The notes: generated by a model not told the origin, from the letters alone. A DNA stretch of 64,000 nt from Phenylobacterium sp. RIFCSPHIGHO2_01_FULL_69_31 (GCF_001824475.1 NZ_MHXN01000034.1:23346-87345); one strand, 5' to 3'; counted from the first letter of the stretch, positions 26,543 through 35,611 are shown. Translations and numbers: made by a program.

Positions 26543-26866
26543 CTAGGTGTCCCGCGCCCTGCGTTTGAACGGCCGGCGCTGGAGAACCTTCTTCTCACCC
26601 TTGGCCTTGGCGGCGATCTCCTTGAGCTTCACGGCCTGGAGCATCGACAGGGCCTCGCCCGCGGCGCCCTTTTCGGGGTCGCCGAAGGCGCGGCCGTAGA
26701 TCTTCACCCGGTCGGTCACCTCGGTCAGGAATTCGCCCTCCCAGTCGGAGAGGGTCACGCCGGCCTTTTCGGCCGTCCGCCGGGCGCGCTTGAGCGCATT
26801 CAGGGCGGCGCGCTTGGCCGCCGCCTTCCTCTCCTCGAAGGGAGATTTTGGCGGCTTGCGCTTCAA
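26543..26866 (-). CDS. Small basic protein of unknown function, coupled to gapR
   Basis: A 107-aa, very basic, mostly helical protein (opening KRKPPKSPFEERKAAAKRAA, ending RRPFKRRARDT). I do not recognise a domain. The gene starts with TTG, overlapping the gapR stop by three bases (TTGA), with GGAG just upstream inside gapR, so its translation depends on gapR. The high charge suggests nucleic-acid binding, perhaps with GapR, but that is only inference from context. It converges with tacA. Confidence 0.65.
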   Translation of the reverse strand: MKRKPPKSPFEERKAAAKRAALNALKRARRTAEKAGVTLSDWEGEFLTEVTDRVKIYGRAFGDPEKGAAGEALSMLQAVKLKEIAAKAKGEKKVLQRRPFKRRARDT

Positions 26867-27132
26867 ATCTCTCCGATCGCCGAGAGGTAGAGGTCGAGGA
26901 TGGCGTCCTCTTCCTGCCGCTTGGCCCGGTCCTGCTTGCGGATCCGGATCACCTTGCGGATGATCTTGACGTCGAAGCCGTTGCCCTTGGCCTCGGCCAG
27001 CACTTCCTTGATCTGCTCGGCGATCTCCGCCTTTTCCTGCTCGAGCCGCTCGACGCGCTCGATGATGCTCTTGAGCTGGCCCTGAGCGGTCGCGTTCAGG
27101 ACGTCGGAGTGGGCGGAAGCGTCGTCGGCCAT
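26863..27132 (-). CDS. gapR: Nucleoid-associated protein GapR (DUF2312)
   Basis: An 89-aa DUF2312 protein and a probable orthologue of Caulobacter GapR. GapR binds overtwisted AT-rich DNA ahead of replication and transcription and helps topoisomerases. A long coiled coil spans about 13-50 (GQLKSIIERVERLEQEKAEI), followed by the strongly conserved EAKGNGFDVKIIRKVIRIRK and KRQEEDAILDLYLSA. The ATG chosen gives MADDASAHSDVLN and 89 residues, the same length I recall for Caulobacter; a TTG six bases earlier is less likely. tacA being near matches my memory of Caulobacter gene order. Confidence 0.93.
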   Translation of the reverse strand: MADDASAHSDVLNATAQGQLKSIIERVERLEQEKAEIAEQIKEVLAEAKGNGFDVKIIRKVIRIRKQDRAKRQEEDAILDLYLSAIGEI

Positions 27133-27262
27133 GGCCAAGCCTTTAAGCTAGAAGTCGGGGGTGCGGAAGGGCGCGGAACCTACCGATCCGGACCCCGGCT
27201 GTCACCCGCCTCTGAACCTCTGCCGCACCCCAATCGTTGAGACCCTTGGACGCGGAGGGCGC

Positions 27263-27853
27263 ATGACCGATCACACCCGCACGAAACCGACCGAACAGGA
27301 CGCGATGGCCGCGGTCCGCACCCTGATCGAGTGGGCCGGCGACGACCCCGACCGCGAAGGCCTGCTCGACACGCCGCGACGGGTGGCGAAGGCCTATCGC
27401 GAACTCTTCTCCGGCTACGAGACCGACCCGCGGGAGTATCTGGCCCGCACCTTCGAAGAGGTCGGCGGCTACGACGAGCTGGTGCTGCTGCGCGACATCC
27501 GGGTGGTCAGCTTCTGCGAACACCACATGCTGCCGTTCCTGGGCAAGGCCCATGTGGGCTACCTGCCGGACGACCGGGTGGTCGGCATCTCGAAACTGGC
27601 GCGCGTGGTCCACGGGTTCGCCCGGCGGCTGCAGATCCAGGAGAAGCTGACCGCCGAAATCGCCGAGGCGATCCAGGACATCCTGAAGCCCAAGGGCGTC
27701 GGCGTGGTCATCGTCTCGGAGCACAGCTGCATGACGATGCGCGGGGTGAACACGCCGGGTTCCCGCCTGACCACCAGCCACCTGCTGGGCGGTCTGCGCG
27801 ACGATCCGCGAACCCGCCAGGAGTTCTTCGACCTCGTGCGGAACGGCGACTAG
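27263..27853 (+). CDS. folE: GTP cyclohydrolase I
   Basis: A 196-aa enzyme that makes dihydroneopterin triphosphate from GTP, the first step of folate (and some queuosine) synthesis. Zinc ligands are Cys and His in [10 protein letters not shown] and Cys in [23 protein letters not shown] is the usual N-terminal motif. The start has CGGAGG four bases upstream; an earlier in-frame codon would add 34 unrelated residues. It is divergent from gapR across 130 bases and is followed by a strong hairpin. Confidence 0.96.
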   Translation: MTDHTRTKPTEQDAMAAVRTLIEWAGDDPDREGLLDTPRRVAKAYRELFSGYETDPREYLARTFEEVGGYDELVLLRDIRVVSFCEHHMLPFLGKAHVGYLPDDRVVGISKLARVVHGFARRLQIQEKLTAEIAEAIQDILKPKGVGVVIVSEHSCMTMRGVNTPGSRLTTSHLLGGLRDDPRTRQEFFDLVRNGD

Positions 27854-27865
27854 CGCACGTGAAAA

Positions 27866-27895
27866 GACCCCCGGCCTGGCGAAGGGCCGGGGGTC
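27866..27895. terminator. Bidirectional terminator between folE and a PEP-CTERM gene
   Basis: An 11-bp perfect stem, GACCCCCGGCC/GGCCGGGGGTC, with an eight-base loop. On the minus strand it is followed by TTTTC, so it is strongest for the PEP-CTERM gene, but it also ends the convergent folE message. Confidence 0.75.
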
Positions 27896-27923
27896 CCAGT
27901 CAGCTCACCCAGTGGAGAGAGGG

Positions 27924-28586
27924 CTAGGCGAGCGCAGGAACGGTGCGGCGACGGCGGATCATCGCCCCGGCCGAGCCGAAGCCCATGATCATGAGGGCCC
28001 AGGTGGTCGGCTCGGGAACCGCCGTGCCGGCCAGGCTGTCGAACTCGAAGGAGTTGCCCGTCGAGGTGAACTGGATCGACTTCACGGCGTCGGCGCCGAA
28101 GTTGTAGCTGACGCGGCGGCCCCAGGATTGGTTGCCGTTGTCACCGGTCACCGCACCCCAGATCTCGGCGCCAGCGAGCGTGAAGGACGCGCCGCTGACC
28201 GTCGTGAAGGTCATGAAGTTGAAGGTGTCCGGCGAGCCCAGGTAGAAGCTGAAGTGCTGCAGGCCCTTGGTCGAGGTCAGGGTGGCCGAGCCGTTGGTCA
28301 GCACTGTGTAGTAGTTGGTGGTGTCGCCGGGCGGGGGCGCGCTCACGTTGGGATCCAGGCCCAGGGCGCCGCTGCGGACGAACGTGTTGGCGTCGCCGGT
28401 GAAGGTGAAGTCCACGCCGTCGGCATGGACGCTGTCGAAGTCCTCGATCATCGTCTGGCCGGGCGGCAACGGGCCGTCGGTGTTGTAGACGGTCATGGTC
28501 AGCGCCGCGGCGGGCGCAGCCATGGCCAGAACGGCCGAGGCGGCGGCGGTCGCGAACAGGGCGCGAAGCGTGTTGCGGGTGCGCAT
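27924..28586 (-). CDS. PEPxxWA-CTERM sorting domain protein
   Basis: A 220-aa exported protein. The signal peptide (RALFATAAASAVLAMAAPAA) is followed by a beta-rich body of about 165 residues. The C-terminal tag has VPEPTTWALMIMGFGS, one membrane helix and a basic end (IRRRR). Such tags are cut by an exosortase and mark proteins for the outer surface or exopolysaccharide matrix. The body has no motif I recognise. A stretch of 36 residues in an upstream open frame is excluded because the signal peptide begins at the ATG given. Confidence 0.85.
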   Translation of the reverse strand: MRTRNTLRALFATAAASAVLAMAAPAAALTMTVYNTDGPLPPGQTMIEDFDSVHADGVDFTFTGDANTFVRSGALGLDPNVSAPPPGDTTNYYTVLTNGSATLTSTKGLQHFSFYLGSPDTFNFMTFTTVSGASFTLAGAEIWGAVTGDNGNQSWGRRVSYNFGADAVKSIQFTSTGNSFEFDSLAGTAVPEPTTWALMIMGFGSAGAMIRRRRTVPALA

Positions 28587-28875
28587 TCTAAGGTCGTCCG
28601 TTCGTTGTCGACGAACCCCTGACGCGGAGCCCGTACTGGTTTGAAACAGTTGCTGGTACTTGCGCCGTGACCTTTGCAGGCGGCGTGCCACGGCGCCGCT
28701 TCGGGCGCGCAAGGCCCGGCGGCCGGCGGTGCCCAGGCAGACATGTCAAAGGCCCGGACGCAGGGCGGCCGGGCCGGACAGAGATCTCAGACGATCAGTG
28801 CGCGCGACGGCGCACGACGACCTCGCTGAGCCGAGGCTGGCCCCCGCAGGGGCGCCTCAGGCGTCGGCGCGCCTC

Positions 28876-29001
28876 TTAGCCTTGCTTGGCTTTGAAGCGC
28901 GGGTCGGTCTTGTTGATGATGTAGACGATGCCCTTGCGGCGCACGAGCTTGCAGTCGCGGTGACGCGTCTTGAGCGACTTGAGCGAGCTTCTGACCTTCA
29001 T
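28876..29001 (-). CDS. rpmJ: 50S ribosomal protein L36
   Basis: The gene encodes 41 residues starting [19 protein letters not shown] and ending [12 protein letters not shown]. This is the L36 form of alphaproteobacteria, which has one Cys (17) and lacks the CxxC zinc ribbon of the common form. It has no translation-gene neighbours, as is usual in this group. It lies between a PEP-CTERM gene and the divergent lytic transglycosylase gene. Confidence 0.95.
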   Translation of the reverse strand: MKVRSSLKSLKTRHRDCKLVRRKGIVYIINKTDPRFKAKQG

Positions 29002-29137
29002 GGGACCGTATCTTCAAGCGGGCCGCGGACGGCCGGTTGGCGAACAAGAGCGCGCGCATATACGGGTCGCCCCCCCATGAGTCAACCTGACGCCGTTTTG
29101 ATTGGGGTGCGGATCGACGCACTTTAGAGTCGGGCGC

Positions 29138-30448
29138 ATGCGTCGTCGCGTTCTTCCCACCTTCCTCGCCCTCGCCGGCTGTGCGAGCCCTGCCGCCCTG
29201 CCCCCCACGGTCGCGCTGCCCGCCGCCACGGCGGCGTTCGCAGCCAGCGATCTGGCCACGCCGGCGGCCGCGCCCGCGGTCCCGCCCTCGGTCGCCCCGC
29301 CGACCGCGTCCGGCGACATGATCTTCGACGCCTGGGCCGCCGAGTTCCAGGGCCGGGCTCTGGCCGCCGGCATCCGGCAGGACGTGTTCAGCCGCGAGAT
29401 GGCCGGCCTCAGCCCCGACCCGCGCATCGCCGGGCTGGACAGCCGGCAGCCGGAGTTCTCCAAGCCGATCAGCGACTATCTTAGAGGCGTGGTCTCGGCC
29501 GACCGGGTGACCATCGGCGCGCGGCGCGCGGCGGACATGCCGATGATGGCCGACATCGAGAGCCGCTACGGCGTGCCCCGGCAGATCCTGATCGGGGTCT
29601 GGGCGCTGGAGAGCGGCTTCGGCGCCATCCAGGGCGACAACGATATCCTGCGGGCGCTCGCCACCCTGGCCGCCCAGGGCCGGCGCCGCGCCTGGGCGGA
29701 GGGCGAGCTGATCGCCACGCTGCAGATCATCCAGTCCGGCGAGTTTCCGCGCGCGCGGCTGCGCGGCTCATGGGCGGGGGCGATGGGCCAGACCCAGTTC
29801 ATCCCCACGACCTTCCTGTCGACGGCGGTGGACGAGGACGGCGATGGCAAGCGCGACATCTGGGGCTCGCAGGCCGACGCCCTCGCGTCGGCGGCCAACC
29901 TGCTGGCCAAGGCGGGGTGGGTGCGCGGCCAGAGCTGGGCGCGCGAGGTCACCGTGCCGCCCGGCTTCGATTTCAGCCTGACCGAAGGCCCCAGCGAGGT
30001 CCCCGCCTGGTGGGCGGCGAAGGGCGTCAAGCCCGCCGACGGCAGGCCGTGGTCCCGCAACGACCAGGACGCGCCGGCCCAGCTCATCGCCCCGGCCGGG
30101 GCGGACGGGCCGCTCTTCCTGCTGCTGCCCAACCACTTCGCGATCCGCAAGTACAACAACAGCATCGCCTATGCCCTGGGCGTCGGACTGCTCGCCGATC
30201 GGGTGGCGGGCGGCGCGCCGCTGGTGAAGCCGTGGCCGCAGGAGACGCCCCTGTCGCTGGTGGACCGCATGACGGCCCAGCGGGCGCTCACGGCGCTGGG
30301 GTTCGATCCGGGCGGGGCGGATGGCGTGGTCGGGATGGCGACGCGGCGCGCCGTGCGCGACTGGCAGAAGGCTCGCGGCCTCACCGCCGATGGCTATCTC
30401 TCGGCGGCGATGGTGGCCCGCCTGAAGGCCGAAGCGGCGGGGCTCTAG
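29138..30448 (+). CDS. Lytic murein transglycosylase (MltB-type) with peptidoglycan-binding domain
   Basis: A 436-aa predicted lipoprotein (lipobox ALAGC at residues 10-14). A Pro/Ala-rich linker leads to the SLT_2 catalytic domain, with the catalytic Glu in VWALESGFGA and the conserved GAMGQTQFIPTTF. The C-terminal 60 residues are a PG_binding_1 domain (LTALGFDPGGADGVVGMATR). It cleaves glycan strands to 1,6-anhydro ends during wall growth. The ATG chosen begins the signal peptide. Its end overlaps the convergent MFS gene by 4 bases. Confidence 0.92.
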   Translation: MRRRVLPTFLALAGCASPAALPPTVALPAATAAFAASDLATPAAAPAVPPSVAPPTASGDMIFDAWAAEFQGRALAAGIRQDVFSREMAGLSPDPRIAGLDSRQPEFSKPISDYLRGVVSADRVTIGARRAADMPMMADIESRYGVPRQILIGVWALESGFGAIQGDNDILRALATLAAQGRRRAWAEGELIATLQIIQSGEFPRARLRGSWAGAMGQTQFIPTTFLSTAVDEDGDGKRDIWGSQADALASAANLLAKAGWVRGQSWAREVTVPPGFDFSLTEGPSEVPAWWAAKGVKPADGRPWSRNDQDAPAQLIAPAGADGPLFLLLPNHFAIRKYNNSIAYALGVGLLADRVAGGAPLVKPWPQETPLSLVDRMTAQRALTALGFDPGGADGVVGMATRRAVRDWQKARGLTADGYLSAAMVARLKAEAAGL

Positions 30449-31755
30449 GTCGCGCCGCCCTCGTCGCTCTTCTCCAGGGTGGCCAGGGCGGTCGCTTCGC
30501 GGCTGGCGGGCTTGGGATCGGCGTTTTTCAGGGCCGTGTTGCGGAAGGCATAGACCAGCATCCCCGCCATCAGCGCCGTATTGAGAATGAACGGCGCCGG
30601 GCCGAAGTGCTGGTAGAGGAAGACGAAGGCGGGGGCGAGGACCACGTTGATCCCGTTCACGGCGGCGATGGCGCCGGCCACCCGGGCCTGTTCGTCGAAG
30701 TCCACGGCGATGGACGAGCCGGCGGTGAACCCCGGACGGGCGAACCCGAACCCCAGGCTGGAGATCGCATAGCCGGCCACCACGCCGTAGTAGCCGTTCG
30801 ACAGCGCCACGATCAGGTTGCCCAGCGCCGCGATGGCGACGCCCCAGCGCAGGAGCTGGCGCGGGGTCATTTCGAACATGCGGATCAGGCCCCACTGGGC
30901 CAGGAGGCCCGCCACCGCCCCGAACATCATGGCGATGGCGATGAAGTACTGGGCCTGGGCGGGAGACATCCCCAGCTTGTCGATGATCAGGAAGCCCAGC
31001 GTCTGGGCCTGGGCCGTCTGGCAGGTGGCGACGATGAAGCCATAGATCAGGAAGGGCGTGATCCGCGGGTCGCGCCACATCGGCAGCGCCTTCGCCGCCC
31101 CGCCCACCACCGGCCGCCGCGGGCGCTGGTTCTCGGGCGACACCTTCTGGTCGGGCAGGTAGCGCCAGACGATGAAGAGCATGACCAGGGCGATCAGGGC
31201 GAAACTGAACAGCGGACCGGCTAGGCCCACCACCGGCAGGATGAACAGGGGCGCCAGGAACGGCCCGATCACCGTGCCCAGGCCGAAGGCGCCGGCCAGG
31301 CTGGCCATGGCCTGGGTCCGCCCCTCGATCGGCGTGCGCTCGGCCACATAGGCCTGAGTGGCGGGATTGCTGGCCGCCCCGAAGAGGCCGAAGAGCGCCC
31401 GCGCCAGCAGGAACAGGATGAAGATGATCATCGGCGGCGCCAGCTGGCGCAGCCCCGCGCTCACCACCAGACCGCAGAGCGCCATCGAGACCATGAAACC
31501 CAGCAGGCCCACCAGCATCAGCGGCTTGCGGCCGTGCCGGTCGGAGGCCCGCGCCCAGGCCGGCGATGAGAACGCCCACAGCAGCGCCGACAGCGAGAAG
31601 ATGGCCGAGACCATGGCGTCGGGAATGCCGGTGGAGCGCCCGATGGCCGGCAGGACCGAGATCAGGCCGGTGTTGCCCATGGCGGTCGCCGCCGACACGG
31701 CGAAGATGATCGCGAAGGAACGCCGGGGCAGGGCGTTTGCGGCGGGGGTGGCCAT
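30445..31755 (-). CDS. MFS transporter (TetA-like drug exporter family)
   Basis: A 436-aa membrane protein with 12 predicted helices. The loop 2-3 signature reads ASDRHGRKPLMLVG, and motif C-like glycines are in AFGLGTVIGPFLAP; both fit proton antiporters of the drug-efflux group. The substrate is unknown. The C-terminal 30 residues are hydrophilic. The ATG follows a plain leader; the intergenic gap to divergent motA is 118 bases. Confidence 0.88.
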   Translation of the reverse strand: MATPAANALPRRSFAIIFAVSAATAMGNTGLISVLPAIGRSTGIPDAMVSAIFSLSALLWAFSSPAWARASDRHGRKPLMLVGLLGFMVSMALCGLVVSAGLRQLAPPMIIFILFLLARALFGLFGAASNPATQAYVAERTPIEGRTQAMASLAGAFGLGTVIGPFLAPLFILPVVGLAGPLFSFALIALVMLFIVWRYLPDQKVSPENQRPRRPVVGGAAKALPMWRDPRITPFLIYGFIVATCQTAQAQTLGFLIIDKLGMSPAQAQYFIAIAMMFGAVAGLLAQWGLIRMFEMTPRQLLRWGVAIAALGNLIVALSNGYYGVVAGYAISSLGFGFARPGFTAGSSIAVDFDEQARVAGAIAAVNGINVVLAPAFVFLYQHFGPAPFILNTALMAGMLVYAFRNTALKNADPKPASREATALATLEKSDEGGAT

Positions 31756-31873
31756 GCCCCTGGCTTAGGCGGGTTGGCCGCCTGCGGCAATTCTCCGCCG
31801 CGTCGGGCGGGCCCCCGTCCACGGGGCATTAAACATTAATCGGCATGGTCGCCGCCGACGTCGCGGGGATTCC

Positions 31874-32743
31874 ATGTTCCAGATCATTGGTCTTGTGCTG
31901 CTGTTCGGCCTCGTGTTCGGCAGCTACATCATTTCCGGCGGGAACATGGGCGTGATCATGCACGCGCTGCCCCACGAGATGATGGCGATCGGTGGCGCCG
32001 GCGTGGCCAGCTTCCTGGTCGCCAACTCCATGAGCACGATCAAGGGGTGCGGCGGCGGCTTCGCCAAGGTGTTCTCGGGCCCCAAGTGGAAGGCCTCGGA
32101 CTACCGCGACCTGCTGGCGCTGCTGTTCCTTCTGACCAAGACAATGAAGTCCAAGGGCGTGATCGCCCTGGAAAGCCACATCGAGAACCCCAAGGAATCC
32201 ACGATCTTCAATCGCTTCCCGAAGATCATGAAGGACCACTTCGCCATCGACTTCATCTGCGACACCCTGCGGATGATGACCATGAACCTGGAAGACCCGC
32301 ACCAGGTCGAGGACGCGATGGAAAAGCAGCTGGAGAAGCATCACCACGAAGCGCTGATGCCCAGCCACGCCATCCAGAACCTGGCCGACGCCCTGCCCGC
32401 CCTGGGCATCGTCGCCGCGGTGCTGGGGGTCATCAAGACCATGGGCGCGATCACCGAGCCGCCGGAAGTGCTGGGCGGCATGATCGGCGGCGCCCTGGTC
32501 GGCACCTTCCTCGGGGTGTTCCTGGCCTACGGCATCGTCGGCCCGATGGCGACCCGGATGAAGGAGGTGGTCGACGAGGAAGGTTCGTTCTATCGGATCA
32601 TCCAGGCGGTGCTGGTGGCCCACCTGCACGGCAACGCCGCCCAGATCTCGGTCGAGATCGGCCGCGGCAACGTGCCGACCGGCGCGCAGCCCAGCTTCCT
32701 TGAGCTGGAAGAAGCCCTGTCAAACATCCCCGCCGAGGGCTGA
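31874..32743 (+). CDS. motA: Flagellar motor stator protein MotA
   Basis: A 289-aa protein with four membrane helices, the ring subunit of the proton-driven stator. The large cytosolic loop between helices 2 and 3 holds the conserved basic and acidic residues that contact FliG. The later DALPALGIVAAVLGVIKTMG and GALVGTFLGVFLAYGIVGP are the MotA family helices 3 and 4, with the conserved prolines. motB is not adjacent; Caulobacter also has motA and motB apart. The protein implies a motile stage. Confidence 0.96.
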   Translation: MFQIIGLVLLFGLVFGSYIISGGNMGVIMHALPHEMMAIGGAGVASFLVANSMSTIKGCGGGFAKVFSGPKWKASDYRDLLALLFLLTKTMKSKGVIALESHIENPKESTIFNRFPKIMKDHFAIDFICDTLRMMTMNLEDPHQVEDAMEKQLEKHHHEALMPSHAIQNLADALPALGIVAAVLGVIKTMGAITEPPEVLGGMIGGALVGTFLGVFLAYGIVGPMATRMKEVVDEEGSFYRIIQAVLVAHLHGNAAQISVEIGRGNVPTGAQPSFLELEEALSNIPAEG

Positions 32744-32930
32744 TCCCTTCGCCGAGCCGCGCCGTACGGCAAAGGTTGAAAAAGTGATCACAACTCCGTG
32801 ATTTTTGACCTTGCTATGAGCGGCTGCGCGGGCGTATCTGTGCGCACGCGTCGGGGGGCGGCCTTGCCCATTCCTTGATCGGCGGGAAAGTCCGACCGGC
32901 GCCTGACACTCGACCAGAGGAATTGGGAAC

Positions 32931-33191
32931 ATGATGAAGCAACTGCTGATCGCCAGCGCCGCCGTCGCCATGCTGGGCGTCGCCGCCTGCCAGAAGACCG
33001 AAGAAAAGGCCGTTGAAGCCCCCGCCGCCGACGCCGCCGCTCCGGCCGCCGACGCCGCCGCCGCTTCGGCTGACGCCGCCGCCACCTCGGCCGCCGCCGC
33101 TGCCGACTCGGCCGCTGCTGCCACCGCCCCGGCCGCCGACGCCGCGGCTCCGGCCGCCGACGCCGCTGCCCCGGCTCCGGAAGCGAAGTAA
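32931..33191 (+). CDS. Small Ala-rich lipoprotein
   Basis: An 86-aa protein. The signal peptide with lipobox GVAAC (Cys at 20) is followed by a short charged segment (QKTEEKAVEAP). About 55 residues then alternate Ala-rich blocks such as AADAAAPAADAAA. More than half of the mature protein is alanine, so it should be extended or helical without a fold of its own. Function unknown; related Ala-rich lipoproteins are abundant in Caulobacterales envelopes, as I recall. A strong terminator follows, so it is monocistronic, and the 187-base upstream gap holds its promoter. Confidence 0.75.
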   Translation: MMKQLLIASAAVAMLGVAACQKTEEKAVEAPAADAAAPAADAAAASADAAATSAAAAADSAAAATAPAADAAAPAADAAAPAPEAK

Positions 33192-33218
33192 GCTTTCGAC
33201 GCGATTTCGCGTTAGGGA

Positions 33219-33246
33219 AGGGCCGCCCTCCGGGGCGGCCCTTTTT
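33219..33246 (+). terminator. Intrinsic terminator of the Ala-rich lipoprotein gene
   Basis: A perfect 10-bp stem, AGGGCCGCCC/GGGCGGCCCT, with a four-base loop and then TTTTT. It lies 28 bases past the stop and 19 bases before mnmC. Confidence 0.92.
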
Positions 33247-33264
33247 CGTTTCCGGACCCCGCCC

Positions 33265-35070
33265 ATGAGCGCCGACCCGCCGGCCGCCGGCGAACGTCCT
33301 GCCCAATCCCCGCTGACCTGGACCGACGACGGCCAACCCCGCTCGCGCCTGTTCGGCGACGTCTATTTCTCCGCGCAGGACGGGCTCGCCGAGTCTCGCG
33401 CCGTCTTCCTGCAGGGCTGCGGCCTGCCCGACGCCTGGGCCGGGCGGCGCCGCTTCGTGGTGGGCGAGCTGGGGTTCGGGACCGGCCTGAACATCGTCGC
33501 CCTGCTGGAGCTCTGGCGGCGCACGCGACCGCCCGAGGGGCGGCTCCACATTTTCTCCATCGAAGCCTTCCCGATCACGGCGGACGAGGCCGCCCGCGCG
33601 CTCGCCCCCTGGCCGGAGCTGGCCGACGTCGCGGGCCTGCTGCGCGCGCGCTGGCCCGGGCGGGCGCGGGGCCGCCACCGCGTCGAGCTGCCCGAGCTCG
33701 GCGCCATCCTCGACCTCGCCGTCATGGACGTCGCCGAGGCCCTGGCGGGCTGGGCGGGCGCCGCCGACGCCTGGTTCCTGGACGGCTTCTCCCCCGCCCT
33801 GAACCCCGGGATGTGGAGCGACGAAATCCTGGCCCTGGTGGCGGAGCGCTCCGCGCCCGGCACGCGGGCGGCCACCTTCACCGTCGCCGGCCAGGTGCGC
33901 CGCGGACTGGCTGCCGCCGGGTTCGCCGTCGAGAAGCAGCCCGGCTTCGGCCGCAAGCGCGAGCGGCTCGAGGCCCGCGTTCCCGGTGCCGCGACAGATC
34001 CGCCCCTCAGCCGGGTCGCTATCGTGGGGGCCGGGATCGCCGGCGCCGCGGCCGCCCGCGCCGTCCACGCCCTCGGCGGCACGCCGACCCTGGTCGAAGC
34101 GGCCCGCCCCGGGGCCGGCGGCTCGGGCAATCCCGCCGCGCTGGTGACGCCGCGCCTCGACGCCGGCCTCGGCGAGGCGGCGCGCCTCTTCGCCCAGGCG
34201 TTCGGCCGCGCCACGGCGCTCTATGCCGCCATCCCGGATGCGGTGCTGTCGCAGGGGGTGCTGCAGCTGGCCGCCGACGCCCGCGATCAGGATCGCTTCG
34301 CCCACATCGCCGCGTCCGACGTCTTCGAGCCGAGCGCCCTGGACCTGCTGGATCCGCACGGCGCGGCCGCACGCCTGGCCGAGCCCGCGCCTGCCGCGCT
34401 CGACCAGCGGACCGCCCAGGTGGTGGACCCGGCTCGCATCCTGGCCGCCTGGAGCGGCCCGGTCGTCCGGGCCGAGGTGGCGGCCGTGCATCGGGACGAC
34501 GGCGTCTGGATTCTCCTGGACGCCGCCGGCCGCGAAATCCTGCGCGCCGAGGCGGTGATCCTCGCCACGGCCCTGGCCGCGCGCGACCTGGCGCCGGGCT
34601 TGCCGCTCCAGCCGGTGCGGGGACAGGCGAGTTGGGTCCGGGGCGCCCCCGCCGCGCCCGCGGCCGCTTGGGGGGGCTACGTCGTTCCCACGCGCGACGG
34701 CCTGCTGTTCGGCGCCACCCACGATCGCGACGACGCCGACGACGACCTGCGGGCAGCGGATCACGCCCGCAACCTCGCGACGCTCGCCGCCGCCCTGCCG
34801 GGCCTGGCCGCCCGCCTCGCCGACGCGCCTCTTGAAGGCCGCGCCTCGGTGCGGGCCGTCACGCCGGACCGGCTGCCCCTGGCCGGTCCGCTCGGGGATG
34901 GGCTCTTCGCCCTGGCGGGCTTCGGCTCACGGGGGTTCTCGCTGGCGCCCCTCCTGGCCGAGCATGTCGCCGCCCAGGCGCTGGGCCGCCCGTCTCCGAT
35001 CAGCACCGCGGCCGCCGAGCTCGTCGATCCGGGCCGCTTCGCCCGCCGGGCCGCGCGGCGCCGTTCCTAA
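33265..35070 (+). CDS. mnmC: tRNA 5-methylaminomethyl-2-thiouridine biosynthesis bifunctional protein
   Basis: A 601-aa two-domain enzyme. The N-terminal half is the SAM-dependent methyltransferase (VGELGFGTGLN at about 66-76; WFLDGFSPALNPGMW). The C-terminal half is an FAD oxidoreductase that removes carboxymethyl (VAIVGAGIAGAAAAR; ending GFGSRGFSLAPLLAE). Together they finish mnm5s2U at the tRNA wobble position. The ATG chosen starts at the family beginning; the upstream open frame overlaps the preceding terminator and lipoprotein gene. Length is slightly below the E. coli enzyme. Confidence 0.93.
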   Translation: MSADPPAAGERPAQSPLTWTDDGQPRSRLFGDVYFSAQDGLAESRAVFLQGCGLPDAWAGRRRFVVGELGFGTGLNIVALLELWRRTRPPEGRLHIFSIEAFPITADEAARALAPWPELADVAGLLRARWPGRARGRHRVELPELGAILDLAVMDVAEALAGWAGAADAWFLDGFSPALNPGMWSDEILALVAERSAPGTRAATFTVAGQVRRGLAAAGFAVEKQPGFGRKRERLEARVPGAATDPPLSRVAIVGAGIAGAAAARAVHALGGTPTLVEAARPGAGGSGNPAALVTPRLDAGLGEAARLFAQAFGRATALYAAIPDAVLSQGVLQLAADARDQDRFAHIAASDVFEPSALDLLDPHGAAARLAEPAPAALDQRTAQVVDPARILAAWSGPVVRAEVAAVHRDDGVWILLDAAGREILRAEAVILATALAARDLAPGLPLQPVRGQASWVRGAPAAPAAAWGGYVVPTRDGLLFGATHDRDDADDDLRAADHARNLATLAAALPGLAARLADAPLEGRASVRAVTPDRLPLAGPLGDGLFALAGFGSRGFSLAPLLAEHVAAQALGRPSPISTAAAELVDPGRFARRAARRRS

Positions 35071-35134
35071 GGCCCGGCAAGGCCTCTATATTGCCGGTTA
35101 CTCGGGGATGTTCTGGGGCCAGAGGACTCCGACC

Positions 35135-35554
35135 ATGACATTGAAGACCGCCCTTTCGCTCGCCGCTTCCGGCCTCGCGGCGCTCAGCCTCGCCGCCGCG
35201 GGCGCGGCCGCCGCCAAATCGCCCAAGCAACCGGAGGCCGCCGCGGCGAAGCCGAAGAAGCAGTGCTTCTGGACCAACCAGGTCAACAGCTTCGCCTCCA
35301 GCGACGATCGCATCGTCAACGTCCGCGTGGGCGTGAAGGACATCTATCAGTTCGAGATGTTCGGCCGCTGCAACGACGTGGACTGGAGCAACCAGATCGC
35401 CCTGGTCTCGCGCGGCGGCTCGTACATCTGCTCGGGCCTGGATGCCGAGATCATCTCGCCATCGCCCATCGGCCCGCAGCGCTGCCCGGTGCGCAACATC
35501 CACAAGCTGACCCCGGAAGAGGTCAAGGTCCTGCCCAAGCACGCCCGCCCGTAA
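35135..35554 (+). CDS. Secreted DUF6491-like protein
   Basis: A 139-aa exported protein. The signal peptide covers about 1-27 (LSLAASGLAALSLAAAGAAA), followed by a Lys/Pro/Ala-rich spacer. A compact domain begins QCFWTNQVNSFASSDDRIVN and has four Cys, likely two disulfides. It fits the DUF6491 family as I recall it; the function is unknown. It is expressed alone after mnmC, 64 bases downstream. The ATG is the first with a signal peptide; an upstream open frame overlaps mnmC. Confidence 0.72.
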   Translation: MTLKTALSLAASGLAALSLAAAGAAAAKSPKQPEAAAAKPKKQCFWTNQVNSFASSDDRIVNVRVGVKDIYQFEMFGRCNDVDWSNQIALVSRGGSYICSGLDAEIISPSPIGPQRCPVRNIHKLTPEEVKVLPKHARP

Positions 35555-35576
35555 CAGGCGCCGCGGACAAAAAAGG

Positions 35577-35599
35577 GGGCGCCGTCGTCGCCGGCGCCC
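35577..35599 (-). terminator. Second of two tandem terminators behind TonB receptor 1
   Basis: An 8-bp stem, GGGCGCCG/CGGCGCCC. On the minus strand it is followed by CCTTTTTT. It nearly repeats the hairpin 13 bases upstream and works as a backup for it. Confidence 0.8.
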
Positions 35600-35611
35600 G
35601 CGGGAAAAAGG

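Noticed and set aside
29768..31822. A 684-codon open frame opposite the transglycosylase and MFS genes
   Set aside because: It runs across two recognisable genes and is rich in Arg, Gly and Pro without motifs; shadow frame.
31829..31839. TTAA-N3-TTAA before motA as a CtrA box
   Set aside because: CtrA boxes need seven bases between the halves; three is wrong, so I do not call it.
33013..33264. An N-terminal extension of mnmC in frame
   Set aside because: It overlaps the Ala-rich lipoprotein gene and a strong terminator, and the translation is a Pro/Arg repeat artefact of the GCC-rich tract.
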